From Harenicola maris (lineage in GTDB: Bacteria; Pseudomonadota; Alphaproteobacteria; Rhodobacterales; Rhodobacteraceae), in contig JADQAZ010000003.1 of the NCBI GenBank assembly GCA_018524345.1, positions 716,824 through 780,823 on the forward strand: 64,000 bases of DNA, read 5' to 3'. Positions 51,892 to 60,507 of this stretch are shown here, in pieces (the stretch's first letter is position 1; each line of letters starts with the position of its first letter). A model generated the notes under the pieces. That model had not been told where the DNA came from. It searched no databases and saw nothing but the letters and a program-made list of their open reading frames with translations. A program made the translations under genes and the position numbers.

Positions 51892-51927
51892 TGCTGCACT
51901 AGGCTCCTCCCGTGCTGCACTGCAACA
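51892..51927 (+). promoter_or_regulatory. Candidate PhaR box upstream of phaR (autoregulation)
   Basis: TGCTGCACTGCAACA at 51913-51927 is identical to the box before phaC. A half copy, TGCTGCACT, lies at 51892-51900. They are 25-60 bases ahead of the phaR start, fitting autoregulation by PhaR. Confidence 0.72.
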
Positions 51928-51951
51928 AGTGCGGTTTTGGGAGAATGAACA

Positions 51952-52530
51952 ATGTCCGAAGGATCTTCGCAGCTGCTGATCAAGCGCTATGCCAGCCGCA
52001 GGCTCTATAACACAGAGACCTCCGATTATGTGACGTTAGAGGACATCGCGCGGTTTATCCGTGAGGGGCGCGAGGTGCAGATTATTGACCTGAAATCCGG
52101 CGATGATCTGACGCGGCAATACCTTCTTCAGATCATTGCGGAGCATGAAAGCAAGGGCGACAACGTTCTGCCCACCAATGTTCTGACCGATCTTGTGCGC
52201 AGCTACACCAGTCAGGCGAATTCCGTTGTGCCGGAGTTTCTGGCCATGTCCTTTGACATGCTGCGGGAGGGGCCGACGCAGATGGTCGAGAACATGGAGA
52301 AGATGAACCCGCTGTCGGCGATGCCGGGCTATGACGCGATGCAGGCGCAGCAAAAGGCCTTTATGAAGGCCATGACCGGCGGGTTCGGGAATTGGCCTGT
52401 GGGCACGGTTCCGGGCAGCGATGCTGCGCAGCCGGAGGCCGAAGAGCCGGAGGAGCAGGGCGACGATCTGAACGACATCAAATCCCAACTGGCCGAGCTT
52501 CAGGCCAAGCTGGCGAAAATGGCGAAGTAA
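51952..52530 (+). CDS. phaR: PHA synthesis repressor PhaR
   Basis: A 192-residue regulator that binds both DNA and PHA and so ties phasin production to granule amount. The N-terminal PHB_acc_N domain is recognised from LLIKRYASRRLYNTETSDYV and IARFIREGREVQIIDLKSGD. The second domain covers about residues 65-105 (RQYLLQIIAEHESKGDNVLP). The C-terminus is an acidic, glutamine-rich helical tail (QLAELQAKLAKMAK). The matching box upstream supports self-control. Confidence 0.93.
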   Translation: MSEGSSQLLIKRYASRRLYNTETSDYVTLEDIARFIREGREVQIIDLKSGDDLTRQYLLQIIAEHESKGDNVLPTNVLTDLVRSYTSQANSVVPEFLAMSFDMLREGPTQMVENMEKMNPLSAMPGYDAMQAQQKAFMKAMTGGFGNWPVGTVPGSDAAQPEAEEPEEQGDDLNDIKSQLAELQAKLAKMAK

Positions 52531-52622
52531 CCTGCCGCGCGTGGCGGGTGCTCTTGCGGGGGGCACATCCTTGAACCCTTTGAAATATGGCCTGTCGGCC
52601 CTGTCGCGCGGGCGGGCCTGTC

Positions 52623-53585
52623 ATGAGTGACAGTGCCGGGCGGATCACCCTGTGGGGGATCGAGGTGTTCCTTGCGGCGGCGGAGGAGGGCTCTGTCTCT
52701 GCTGCGGCGCGGCGACTGGGGGCCAGCCCGAGCAGCGTGAGCCAGCAGATCACCGGCCTTGAGGCCGCCCTCGGGACCGACCTGTTGAACCGTGCCACGC
52801 GGCCGGTGACCCTTACCCCCGCGGGGGAGACCTTCCGCATTCGTGCGCAGAGCATTCTGGACGAAGCGGCGCAGGCGCGGGCCGAGCTGGCCGGGCAGGA
52901 CCTGAGCCATCTGACGCGCTTTCGCCTTGGAATGATTGAGGATTTCGATGCCGATGTGACGCCGCGCCTGCTTCAGGATATGGCGGATCAGTTGAAGACC
53001 TGTCAGTTTTTGCTGGAAACAGGGCCGAGCCATCGGCTGTTTGGTTTGCTCGACAGCCGCGCTCTGGACGTGATTGTGGCCGCCGATATGGGGGCGCCAG
53101 CGGAGTGGATGGAGGTGCATCCACTGCTGGAGGAACCCTTTGTCGTGGCGGCGCCTCGTGGGACGGCGGGGGCGGCGGATGCGCGGGCCGCGCTTTCTGC
53201 GATGCCGCTGATCCAATACACCCAGCGGCACCATATGGGGCGGGTCATCACAGAGCATCTGGCGCTGCAGAAGCTACAGCTCGACCATCGGTTCGAGCTC
53301 GACAGCTATCACGCGATTATGGCCATGGTCGCGGGGGGGACGGGCTGGACCATCCTGTCGCCGCTTGGCCTGATGCGGGCGCATCGCTTTCGCGATGAGG
53401 TGGATATGATGCCTTTGCCCTTCGCGCCCTTGAGCCGCCGCGTTTCCCTTCACGCCCGTAAGGGCGTGTTGCAGGATCTGCCGGAGGAAACGGCAGGGCG
53501 GTTGCGCGCCCTGCTTGCAGAGATGATCGTCGCGCCGGCGACGGCACGGATGCCTTGGCTGGAGGGGAACCTGCGCATCCTGTAG
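52623..53585 (+). CDS. LysR-family transcriptional regulator
   Basis: A 320-residue regulator from the ATG at 52623. The N-terminal winged helix is clear: GIEVFLAAAEEGSVSAAARR, then GASPSSVSQQITGLEAALG. The wing RATRPVTLTPAGE follows. Residues 95-300 are the effector-binding domain of two lobes. Its target is unknown; it stands alone between phaR and the convergent DegT gene. Control of a neighbouring unit is only a guess. Confidence 0.88.
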   Translation: MSDSAGRITLWGIEVFLAAAEEGSVSAAARRLGASPSSVSQQITGLEAALGTDLLNRATRPVTLTPAGETFRIRAQSILDEAAQARAELAGQDLSHLTRFRLGMIEDFDADVTPRLLQDMADQLKTCQFLLETGPSHRLFGLLDSRALDVIVAADMGAPAEWMEVHPLLEEPFVVAAPRGTAGAADARAALSAMPLIQYTQRHHMGRVITEHLALQKLQLDHRFELDSYHAIMAMVAGGTGWTILSPLGLMRAHRFRDEVDMMPLPFAPLSRRVSLHARKGVLQDLPEETAGRLRALLAEMIVAPATARMPWLEGNLRIL

Positions 53586-53668
53586 CCGTCGCCTTGCTCT
53601 TGCCCGTTAAAACACCAATTCATGAATGAATGGTAACCGGATCGCGCCGCGCGGGGTTTCAGACCAAT

Positions 53669-54877
53669 TTATTCCGCCGCCAAGGGGGATTTGACCTGCG
53701 CGGCGGCCATGGTCAGCGCGTTGATGATAAAATCATGGTCGGCGCGGGTCAGGCGGGCGGGCAGGCGGACGTCGCAGGCGCGCATCAACATGGCGCGGGT
53801 TTGCGGCAGTTCCTGCGCCGGACCGGGGATAAATTGCCAGTTCCAGAAGGCGCGGGCGTTGTCCTCGCTCACGCCGAAGATCTGCACCTTAACGCCTTGA
53901 TCTGCGGCGGCTTTTGCGAAATGGGCGGCCTCTGCATTGCTCATATCCACAAGGTTGAACTGGATGGAATCCGGGGCGCGAAGCTCTGGCTCCAAGGGGG
54001 CGGGCACCTGCATCCAAGGGGAGGCGTTCAGGGCCTCAGCCACGTAGTCATGGCCCGCGCGACCATCGGCGACGCGGCGGGCGACTTCGCCCAGTTGCGG
54101 GCGGATCACGGCGGCGGAGAGGTTTTGCATCCGTAGGTTATAGAGCGGCAGCCTGTTCTGCCATTTGGCGAAATGGTCCTGCAGCACGGGGTGCTTTTTC
54201 CAGGTATGCTCATAGGCGCCGGACATGATGATGGCGCGGGCGATCAGGTCTGGATCATCGCTGACCATGATCCCGCCTTCGCCAGCGTTTACAAGCTTGT
54301 AGCTTTGGAAGCTAAAGCAGCCGACACGGCCCAGAGTGCCGATATTGCGGCCGTTCCAAGTGGTGCCGAGGGAGTGCGCCGCGTCCTCGACAATGGGGAT
54401 ACCCCGGGCCTCGCAGAGGGCGGCGATGGCGTCCATGTCGGAGGTGTGGCCGCGCATGTGGGAGATGATGACGGCCTCAACCGAGCTATCAAGTTTGGCT
54501 TCGAAGTCCTTCATATCAATGCGATAATTCTCGCCGACCTCTACCAGAATTGGATGGCATTCGGCGTGGATCACGGCGGAGGGGACGGCGGCGAAGGTGA
54601 AGCCGGGGATCAGGACATTGGCGCCTTTGCCAAGGCCCAGAGCCTTGAGCGAGAGGAAGAGAGCGGCCGAGCAGGAGGAGACGGCGAGGGCGTATTTGCT
54701 CCCCAAAAGCTCAGCAAATTCAGCCTCTAACAGGGAAACGGGGGCGCCTTCGGGGGCGGTGTAGCGGAACAGGTCTGCGCTTTGCAAAAGGCGGTCGATC
54801 TCGGCGCGGGCGGCCTGAGGGATCGGCTCTGCGTCATAGACGTTCGGGGCATTGGCGGGTGTTGCGGCATCAGACAT
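53669..54877 (-). CDS. DegT/DnrJ/EryC1-family PLP aminotransferase
   Basis: A 402-residue enzyme from the ATG at 54875-54877. A far longer in-frame extension to 55207 is rejected because it crosses the upstream repeat region. The substrate and PLP parts are YALAVSSCSAALFLSLKALG, VIISHMRGHTSDM (with the PLP-region D in PIVEDAAHSLG) and the lysine in SFQSYKLVNAGEGG. Family members transaminate keto-sugars for surface glycans or antibiotics, and some act in other pathways. It is alone, without other sugar genes. Four 11-base-spaced repeats lie upstream of its start. Confidence 0.85.
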   Translation of the reverse strand: MSDAATPANAPNVYDAEPIPQAARAEIDRLLQSADLFRYTAPEGAPVSLLEAEFAELLGSKYALAVSSCSAALFLSLKALGLGKGANVLIPGFTFAAVPSAVIHAECHPILVEVGENYRIDMKDFEAKLDSSVEAVIISHMRGHTSDMDAIAALCEARGIPIVEDAAHSLGTTWNGRNIGTLGRVGCFSFQSYKLVNAGEGGIMVSDDPDLIARAIIMSGAYEHTWKKHPVLQDHFAKWQNRLPLYNLRMQNLSAAVIRPQLGEVARRVADGRAGHDYVAEALNASPWMQVPAPLEPELRAPDSIQFNLVDMSNAEAAHFAKAAADQGVKVQIFGVSEDNARAFWNWQFIPGPAQELPQTRAMLMRACDVRLPARLTRADHDFIINALTMAAAQVKSPLAAE

Positions 54878-54979
54878 GTTCGGAAATCCTGAATGTTGTA
54901 TTCTGATTTTCTGTAACTGCCTTTGCCTCAAAAATCCAGTGTTGGTTCTGTGACAGTTTGAAACAGGCGAAAAAACCCC

Positions 54980-55020
54980 ATGCACATGTGATGCACATCC
55001 GATGCACATCCCATGCATAC
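54980..55020 (-). repeat. Four ATGCACAT-type repeats spaced 11 bases apart
   Basis: ATGCACAT occurs at 54980, 54991 and 55002, with a variant ATGCATAC at 55013, each exactly 11 bases after the last. They are 103-145 bases upstream of the DegT gene start, in its promoter region. Spacing of about one helix turn suits a protein that binds cooperatively on one face of DNA. Confidence 0.65.
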
Positions 55021-55064
55021 GATTTGCAGATCGGCCCGAAATGGCCCGAAGTGTTGAGGAAGGG

Positions 55065-56372
55065 TTAAAGCCCGAGGCGGTCGCGCAGGGCGAACCAGCC
55101 CATGCCGAGGGCGAGGAGCGGGCTGCGCAATCCGGCGCCGCCGGGCCATGGGCCGGTGGGCAGGCGGGCGAGAAGCTCCATATCCGTCCGGTCGCCATGT
55201 GCCGCATCGGCCAGCACGCGGCCCGCGTATCCGGCGAGGGCGACGCCGTGGCCGGAGTAGCCGCTGGCGGTCAGCAGGCCGGGGGCGACTTCGCCGATCA
55301 GTGGCAGGCGGCTGCGGGTGATGGCGAGGGTGCCGCCCCATGCGTAATCGATGGGCACTTCGGCCAGCTGCGGAAAGATGCGCGTCATGGGTTTGCGGAC
55401 CTTGGCGGCGATATCGGCGGGGAAGCGGTAGCCGTAGCTTTCGCCGCCGCCAAAGAGCATCCGCCCGTCAGAGGAGAGCCGGAAGTAGTTCACGACGAAT
55501 TTGTCATCGGCCACGGCGGCATTGGCGGGCAGGAGTGTTTGGGCCAGATCGCCGAGGGGGGCGGTGGCGGCGATGTAGTTGTTGATCGGCATGACGCGGG
55601 CGGCGACATGGCGGTTTAGCCCGCCGAGGTAGCCGTTGCAGGCGAGGATCACCTGATCGGCCAGCACGCGGCCTTTTCCGGTCTGGACCAGCCATTTGCC
55701 GCCTTGGCGTTTGAGGGCGTGGACCTCGCTGCGCTCATGCAGGCGGGCACCGGCGAGTTGCGCCGCGCGGGCGAGGCCGAGGGCGTAGCGCAGGGGGTGG
55801 ATATGGGCCGCGCCGGTGTCGAGCGCGCCGCCGCGATAGGCGGGGGAGGCGATGACGCTTGGCAGGTCCTGCGCCGATACGGGGCTGAGTTGGTCGTAGC
55901 CGAAGGTTTTTTGCAGGTCCTCGGCCTCGCGCAGGAGGCTCTCGGCCTCGGCGCGGGTTGAGGCGGCGTGGAAGACGCCGGGGGTCCATTCGGCATCGGG
56001 GGCGTGTTTTGTGATCAGGTCGCGGGTGAGGGTGACGGCCTCTTGCGACATGTCCCAGAGGCGCTGTGCGGGTTCGGTGCCGAGTTTGGCGGCAAGGTAA
56101 TCACCGCCCTTGTTGAAGCCGCCGCTGACCTGCCCGCCATTGCGGCCCGAGGCGCCGAAGCCCATGCGCTGTGCCTCGAGCAGGGTGACGGAGACGCCCT
56201 TTTGCGCGAGGTGCAGAGCGGCGCTGGCGCCGGTAAAGCCGCCGCCGATGATGCAGCAATCCGCCGTTGCCTCGCCCCGCAGGGGCGGCGCGGGGGGCAG
56301 CTGCGCGGCAGTGGCGGCGTAGTAGCCCTGCGGGTATTCCCCGGGGCGGTCATTGGCGTGCAGCAGGTTCAT
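55065..56372 (-). CDS. FAD-dependent oxidoreductase, gamma-glutamylputrescine oxidase-like
   Basis: A 435-residue flavoprotein of the DAO/PuuB type. The FAD-binding GxGxxG is in DCCIIGGGFTGASAALHLA near residue 40, and GFGASGRNGGQVSGGF follows. In polyamine breakdown, PuuB oxidises gamma-glutamylputrescine to the aldehyde. Last gene of a leftward operon with a glutamine amidotransferase and a glutamine synthetase-like ligase, which is the Puu-type set. The real amine may differ from putrescine. Confidence 0.82.
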   Translation of the reverse strand: MNLLHANDRPGEYPQGYYAATAAQLPPAPPLRGEATADCCIIGGGFTGASAALHLAQKGVSVTLLEAQRMGFGASGRNGGQVSGGFNKGGDYLAAKLGTEPAQRLWDMSQEAVTLTRDLITKHAPDAEWTPGVFHAASTRAEAESLLREAEDLQKTFGYDQLSPVSAQDLPSVIASPAYRGGALDTGAAHIHPLRYALGLARAAQLAGARLHERSEVHALKRQGGKWLVQTGKGRVLADQVILACNGYLGGLNRHVAARVMPINNYIAATAPLGDLAQTLLPANAAVADDKFVVNYFRLSSDGRMLFGGGESYGYRFPADIAAKVRKPMTRIFPQLAEVPIDYAWGGTLAITRSRLPLIGEVAPGLLTASGYSGHGVALAGYAGRVLADAAHGDRTDMELLARLPTGPWPGGAGLRSPLLALGMGWFALRDRLGL

Positions 56373-56394
56373 GGCATCATGGTTCCGGGCGCGC

Positions 56395-57750
56395 TTAGAC
56401 GTTCATCAGCAGGTGTTCACGCTCCCACGGGGAGATTTCCTGCAGGAAGGCGGCGTATTCGACCTGTTTCACCGCGTTATAGGTTTTGCAGAAATCCTTG
56501 CCGAGCACGTCCTGCACGCTGTCGGCCTCTGTAAAGAGGTCAAGGGACTCGCCGAAGGTGCGGGGGAAGGTGGCCTCGGAATCGTAGGCCTCGCCGATGA
56601 ATTCGGGGGCGGGCTCTGTGCGTTCTTGCAGGCCGAGCAAGCCGCAGGCGAGGCTGGCGGCGATGGCGAGGTAGGGGTTGCAATCCATCCCCGCGATGCG
56701 GTTTTCGACGCGCCGCGCCTCTGGCCCCGAGACCGGCACGCGCAGGCCCGTGGTGCGGTTGTCGCGCGCCCATTCGAGGTTGATCGGGGCGGCGAGGTCC
56801 GGCACGAAGCGGCGGTAGCTGTTCACATAGGGGGCCAGAATGGCAATCACGGCGGGCAGGTGCTTTTGCATGCCGCCGATGAAGTGGGAGAATTCCGGTG
56901 TGGCGCTGCCGTCCGGGGCGGAGAAGATATTCGCGCCGGTTTTGCTGTTCACCACCGAGTGGTGGATATGCATCGCGCTGCCCGGCTCGTCCTGTATCGG
57001 TTTGGCCATGAAGGTGGCGTAGATGCCGTGGCGCAGGGCGGCCTCGCGGATCAGACGTTTGAAATAGAAGATCTCGTCGGCCAGTTTGATCGGATCGCCG
57101 TGGCGCATGTTGAGTTCGATCTGGCCTGCGCCGCCCTCTTGCAGGATGCCGTCGATGTCAAAGCCCATGGCCTCGGCGAAGTCGTAGATGTCGTCGATGA
57201 CCTTGCCGTATTCGTCAATCGCGCTCATGGAATAGGCCTGCCGTGCGGCGGCGCGGCGGCCGGAGCGGCCCATGGGAGGCTCGATCGCCTTGGCCGGATC
57301 GGTGTTTGGCGCGACGAGGTAGAATTCCATTTCCGGCGCCACGATTGGCGTCAGGCCCATGGCCTCATACTGGGCGATGACATGTTTGAGGACGTTGCGC
57401 GGGGCGATGGGGACGGGGGCGCCTTGGCTGTCCTGAATGTCGTGGATGATTTGCAGGGTCCAGTCCGCTGTCCATGGGGCGGCGCAGGCGGTGGAGAAAT
57501 CGGGCACGAGGGTCATGTCCGGTTCGGTGAAGGCCTGCCCCTCTACATCCGCCCAATCGCCTGCGATGGTTTGCAAAAAGATCGAGTTGGGCAGGAAGAA
57601 CTGTGCCTGCGTGGCGAATTTGCTGGCGGGCATGGCCTTGCCGCGGGCGACGCCGGCGAGGTCGCCGACGATGCATTCGATCTCGTCGAGTTTGCGGTTC
57701 TCGATATAGGCGAGGGCGGGTTCTGGCAGGTGTTGGTAAAAGTCGCTCAT
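56395..57750 (-). CDS. Glutamine synthetase-family ligase, gamma-glutamylputrescine synthetase-like
   Basis: A 451-residue protein of the GlnA-related PuuA group that joins glutamate to an amine using ATP. Catalytic regions include APEMEFYLV (metal glutamates), QEGGAGQIELNMRHGD and PGSAMHIHHSV, and NRTTGLRVPVSGPEARRVENR for ATP. The adenylylation loop of true GlnA is not recognisable. It overlaps the amidotransferase gene by 4 bases and is followed by the FAD oxidase. Strongly amine-linked by context; the exact substrate is not known. Confidence 0.85.
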   Translation of the reverse strand: MSDFYQHLPEPALAYIENRKLDEIECIVGDLAGVARGKAMPASKFATQAQFFLPNSIFLQTIAGDWADVEGQAFTEPDMTLVPDFSTACAAPWTADWTLQIIHDIQDSQGAPVPIAPRNVLKHVIAQYEAMGLTPIVAPEMEFYLVAPNTDPAKAIEPPMGRSGRRAAARQAYSMSAIDEYGKVIDDIYDFAEAMGFDIDGILQEGGAGQIELNMRHGDPIKLADEIFYFKRLIREAALRHGIYATFMAKPIQDEPGSAMHIHHSVVNSKTGANIFSAPDGSATPEFSHFIGGMQKHLPAVIAILAPYVNSYRRFVPDLAAPINLEWARDNRTTGLRVPVSGPEARRVENRIAGMDCNPYLAIAASLACGLLGLQERTEPAPEFIGEAYDSEATFPRTFGESLDLFTEADSVQDVLGKDFCKTYNAVKQVEYAAFLQEISPWEREHLLMNV

Positions 57751-58496
57751 GCGCCCGCACCGGAGCTGGTGCCTTTCGCGGCCTGCGCCTCGGCCTCTGC
57801 GGCGGCCTTGTCGGCGCTGGCGCGGGCCATGAGGAAGAAATCGCCGATGTCCTCGGCGACGCGGGCGCTGTCGGTGGGTTTGTCGATGTTGCTTTGGGCA
57901 TAGGCGAGGCGCTGTTCATCGCCCACGCCATAGCCGCGGATGTCGATCAGCCCCTGTATCATCGTGGCATCGAATTCGGGGTGGGGCTGCATGGTGAAGA
58001 TGCGGTCATCGTAGAGCAGCCCCGCGTGTTGGCAAAAGCCGTTGGTGATGACGGTGGTGGCCATATCGGGGGCGGTGATGACCTGATCCTGATGCCATGC
58101 GTTGAGGGCGATTTCCTCGGTCCCGTAGGTGTAGGTTTGCCGCCCGAGGCCAAAGCCGTTGTGGAATTTCTCGACCTTGCCGCCCATGGCCTGTGCGATG
58201 ATCTGGTGGCCGAAACAGACGCCCACCATGGGCACGCGTTTGGCATAGGCGCTGCGGATGAACCCCTCCAGCGGCGGGATGAAGGGGTGGTCCTCATAGG
58301 CGCCGTGTTTGGAGCCGGTGATGAGCCAGCCATCGGCGGCCTCGACCGAATTGGGGAAATCCATATCGACCACATCCCATGTGCGGAAGGTGAAGTCGCG
58401 CCCGCCGAGGAGGCGTTCGAACATGGCGTCGAAATCGCCTGTTTTATCGCGGACTTCGGGCAGGGCGTGGCCGGTTTGCAGGATGCCGATCAGCAT
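57747..58496 (-). CDS. Class I glutamine amidotransferase (PuuD-like hydrolase candidate)
   Basis: A 249-residue class I amidotransferase-type protein. The nucleophile is the cysteine of MVGVCFGHQIIAQAMGG, and the histidine/glutamate pair is in TMQPHPEFDATM. In the Puu pathway the hydrolase of this superfamily releases GABA from gamma-glutamyl-GABA; related proteins may serve other roles. First gene of the leftward amine operon, with the overlapping ligase next. The promoter region contains a perfect 7-base inverted repeat (58591). Confidence 0.78.
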   Translation of the reverse strand: MLIGILQTGHALPEVRDKTGDFDAMFERLLGGRDFTFRTWDVVDMDFPNSVEAADGWLITGSKHGAYEDHPFIPPLEGFIRSAYAKRVPMVGVCFGHQIIAQAMGGKVEKFHNGFGLGRQTYTYGTEEIALNAWHQDQVITAPDMATTVITNGFCQHAGLLYDDRIFTMQPHPEFDATMIQGLIDIRGYGVGDEQRLAYAQSNIDKPTDSARVAEDIGDFFLMARASADKAAAEAEAQAAKGTSSGAGA

Positions 58497-58590
58497 GGGG
58501 GGATTCCTTGATGGGGTGGTATTTGCGGGCAGATTAGGGCGGCGCGCGGGGCGCGTCTAGGGCCGCTGATCTGGGGCCGTGGTGGCCTTG

Positions 58591-58608
58591 TTTGAGTGAT
58601 GACTCAAA
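58591..58608. promoter_or_regulatory. Perfect inverted repeat between the divergent amine operon and exported gene
   Basis: TTTGAGTGATGACTCAAA has 7-base perfect arms around GATG. It sits about 95 bases upstream of the amidotransferase gene and about 95 upstream of the divergent exported gene. A likely operator for a dimeric regulator; no regulator gene is adjacent. Confidence 0.55.
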
Positions 58609-58648
58609 TTTATGGCGCGATTTGGCGGTGCCCGTGGTATCATGCCCC

Positions 58649-58679
58649 ATCCCCCCGGGCGGAGGAGGCCCGGGGGGAT
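58649..58679 (+). promoter_or_regulatory. Very stable GC hairpin in the leader of the exported gene
   Basis: Twelve-base perfect arms ATCCCCCCGGGC (58649-58660) and GCCCGGGGGGAT (58668-58679) surround GGAGGAG. It ends 22 bases before the TTG start. It could be a leader structure controlling translation, an attenuator, or a transcription end for an opposite transcript. Confidence 0.55.
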
Positions 58680-58701
58680 GGAAACCTTGGAGGAAAATAC
58701 A

Positions 58702-59460
58702 TTGAAAATGACAGATAGACTGCGCGCGTTTGTAGTGGCAGCGGCGATGGCCTTGCCTGCCTTGCCGCTGTGGGCGGAGACGAAGGTGGGGTCCAATGTG
58801 GACAGCCGCGTTGTTGTGGCCCTGAAGGGGAATGCGGCGGGGGTGCAGGCCCTGATGCCGGAGGGATGGACCTCCTTGCCCTTCGGGCAGGGGCCGACGG
58901 CGGGGGCGAATTTGCTGGCCCTGTTCATTGATAGCGGGCTGGAGATGGACCCCGAGGGCAAGCCGATTGCCGCGCCGATGCGGCGGGCGGTGGCCTTTGC
59001 CGGATTGGCCAAGCAGGGCGAGGAGGTGAAGCTGTTTGTGGTGAAATACCTGACGACCTATCCCGAGATTGACCCCTACGGCGTGGGGTCGGAGGCCGAG
59101 ATCACCCGCAGCACCACCCAGAGCGGCGCGGCCAATGGGCCAAGGGAGCGCAGCGACGAATGGGCCGTGCGCGCGGGCGGGGGGGAGATGGTGCTCTCGC
59201 TCGATTACACCACCGGCGCGCGGGGCTGGAGCGCGGGGGAGCTGTTTCCCCATTCGGCGCGGGAGCCCGAGTTTTCGCGCATCTACCGGTTTGAGCAACT
59301 GGCGGATCTGGTCATGAGCACGGCGATTGGCAAGCCCGCCAATGGGGCGTTTGAGTTGACCAGCGATATCGCGGCTTTGGCCCCTGTGCTGGACGGCAGC
59401 CATGAGGTGATCGCGGTGATTGATGTGCCGGTCTATGTGCGCGAGGTGTTTTTGCCCTAG
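58702..59460 (+). CDS. Exported hypothetical protein
   Basis: About 252 residues. A TTG at 58702 is chosen because GGAGG is 8 bases upstream; an ATG at 58708 is the other option. Both give a signal peptide (DRLRAFVVAAAMALPALPLW). The mature part (about 230 residues) begins ETKVGSNVDSRVVVALKGN. It has no cysteines that I can see and no known motif. Some features (a compact beta-rich protein with a YRFEQL segment) are reminiscent of the acetoacetate-decarboxylase-like fold, but weakly. Divergent from the amine operon. Confidence 0.6.
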   Translation: MKMTDRLRAFVVAAAMALPALPLWAETKVGSNVDSRVVVALKGNAAGVQALMPEGWTSLPFGQGPTAGANLLALFIDSGLEMDPEGKPIAAPMRRAVAFAGLAKQGEEVKLFVVKYLTTYPEIDPYGVGSEAEITRSTTQSGAANGPRERSDEWAVRAGGGEMVLSLDYTTGARGWSAGELFPHSAREPEFSRIYRFEQLADLVMSTAIGKPANGAFELTSDIAALAPVLDGSHEVIAVIDVPVYVREVFLP

Positions 59461-59484
59461 GCGCTGGGCCCTAAGCGCTGGGCG

Positions 59485-59507
59485 GGCCGGGGGGATGCGC
59501 CCCGGCC
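59485..59507 (+). terminator. GC-rich hairpin after the exported gene
   Basis: GGCCGGGG (59485-59492) and CCCCGGCC (59500-59507) form a perfect 8-base stem, 25 bases after the stop. No T-run follows. Probably a Rho-assisted or structural transcript end. Confidence 0.5.
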
Positions 59508-59602
59508 ATGCCTCCTTGACGCGCGGGGCCCGAAAGGGCCCATGGCGCGGGGCGCGCGAAGGCCTTATGAGGCGGGTGTGACGGGGATGTGCCCTGCGGA
59601 GC

Positions 59603-60232
59603 GTGGATGTGACGGTATTTACCTTTCTGGATTATGCGGCGGTGTTTGTCTTTGCGCTGACCGGGTCATTGGTGGCCAGTCGGGCGCAGCTCGACATTGT
59701 GGGGTTTTGCTTTTTTGCCTGTTTGACGGCGGTGGGGGGCGGGACCCTGCGGGATGTTTTGCTGGACCGGAACCCTGTGTTCTGGATCGAAACCCCTGCG
59801 TTTCTGGCCGTGGCCTGCGGGGCGGCTGTGTTGGTGTTTATGACGGCGCATCTGTTCGAGAGCCGCTATCGCCTGCTCCTGTGGCTGGATGCCGTGGCCC
59901 TTGGAGTGGCGGTGGCTGTTGGATCGGGCGTGGCGCAATCTTTGCAACATTCCGCGCCGGTGGTTGTGGTCATGGGGATCGTGACCGGCTGTATGGGCGG
60001 GTTGATGCGTGATGTGGTGTCGAACGAGGTGCCGCTGGTGCTGGCCAAGGGGGAGCTTTACGTGACCTGCGCCTTTGCCGGATCGCTGGCGACGGTTCTG
60101 GCGGGGGGATACGGGCTGGAGGCGAACCTTGCGGCGCTGCTCTGTGCCTTGGTGACCTTTGTTTTGCGGGCGGGATCTTTGGCCTTTGGGTGGAGCCTGC
60201 CGGTGTATAAGTCGCGCCCGCCGAAGGTTTAG
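59603..60232 (+). CDS. TRIC/YadS (UPF0126) family membrane channel
   Basis: A 209-residue protein starting at a GTG (59603 or 59609), with seven hydrophobic segments in two related halves. The motif FALTGSLVASRAQLDIVGFC, and its partner around TGCMGGLMRDVVSNEVPLVL, are the two UPF0126 repeats. Bacterial TRIC-type proteins form trimeric cation channels; in other species glycine transport has been proposed. Single gene. The cargo ion here is unknown. Confidence 0.85.
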   Translation: MDVTVFTFLDYAAVFVFALTGSLVASRAQLDIVGFCFFACLTAVGGGTLRDVLLDRNPVFWIETPAFLAVACGAAVLVFMTAHLFESRYRLLLWLDAVALGVAVAVGSGVAQSLQHSAPVVVVMGIVTGCMGGLMRDVVSNEVPLVLAKGELYVTCAFAGSLATVLAGGYGLEANLAALLCALVTFVLRAGSLAFGWSLPVYKSRPPKV

Positions 60233-60245
60233 GGGCCTGCGGGGG

Positions 60246-60467
60246 CTATGCGCTCTCGGCGGCGATCATGTCCCTGATCTTGACCGCTTTTTCAAAGTGA
60301 TCCAGCGCGTGGGTTTTGATCCACCATTCGGCGGCCTCCATCAGCAGGTCAGGGTCGTCGTTTTTATTGGCAAAGAAGGCATAGAAGGACAGGCCGACAG
60401 TCTCGCCCTTTTTGGCGATTTTGTCGTTGCAGATGGCAATGGCTTTGGCGCGGAGGCTGGGTCGCAT
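60246..60467 (-). CDS. DUF6500 family protein
   Basis: A 73-residue soluble, helical protein beginning MRPSLRAKAIAICNDKIAKK. The whole sequence fits the short DUF6500 family. No catalytic motif is seen. It ends 14 bases from the convergent channel gene. Function unknown. Confidence 0.75.
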   Translation of the reverse strand: MRPSLRAKAIAICNDKIAKKGETVGLSFYAFFANKNDDPDLLMEAAEWWIKTHALDHFEKAVKIRDMIAAESA

Positions 60468-60507
60468 TTGGTGGTCCTAGGGTCGGCAGGGGGCGGCGAA
60501 TGTGCTG

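Noticed and set aside
56353..57903. A 516-codon open frame on the + strand, longer than the real gene opposite it
   Set aside because: It is antisense to the glutamine synthetase-like gene, which has full family motifs. GC-rich codon bias opens long frames on the opposite strand.
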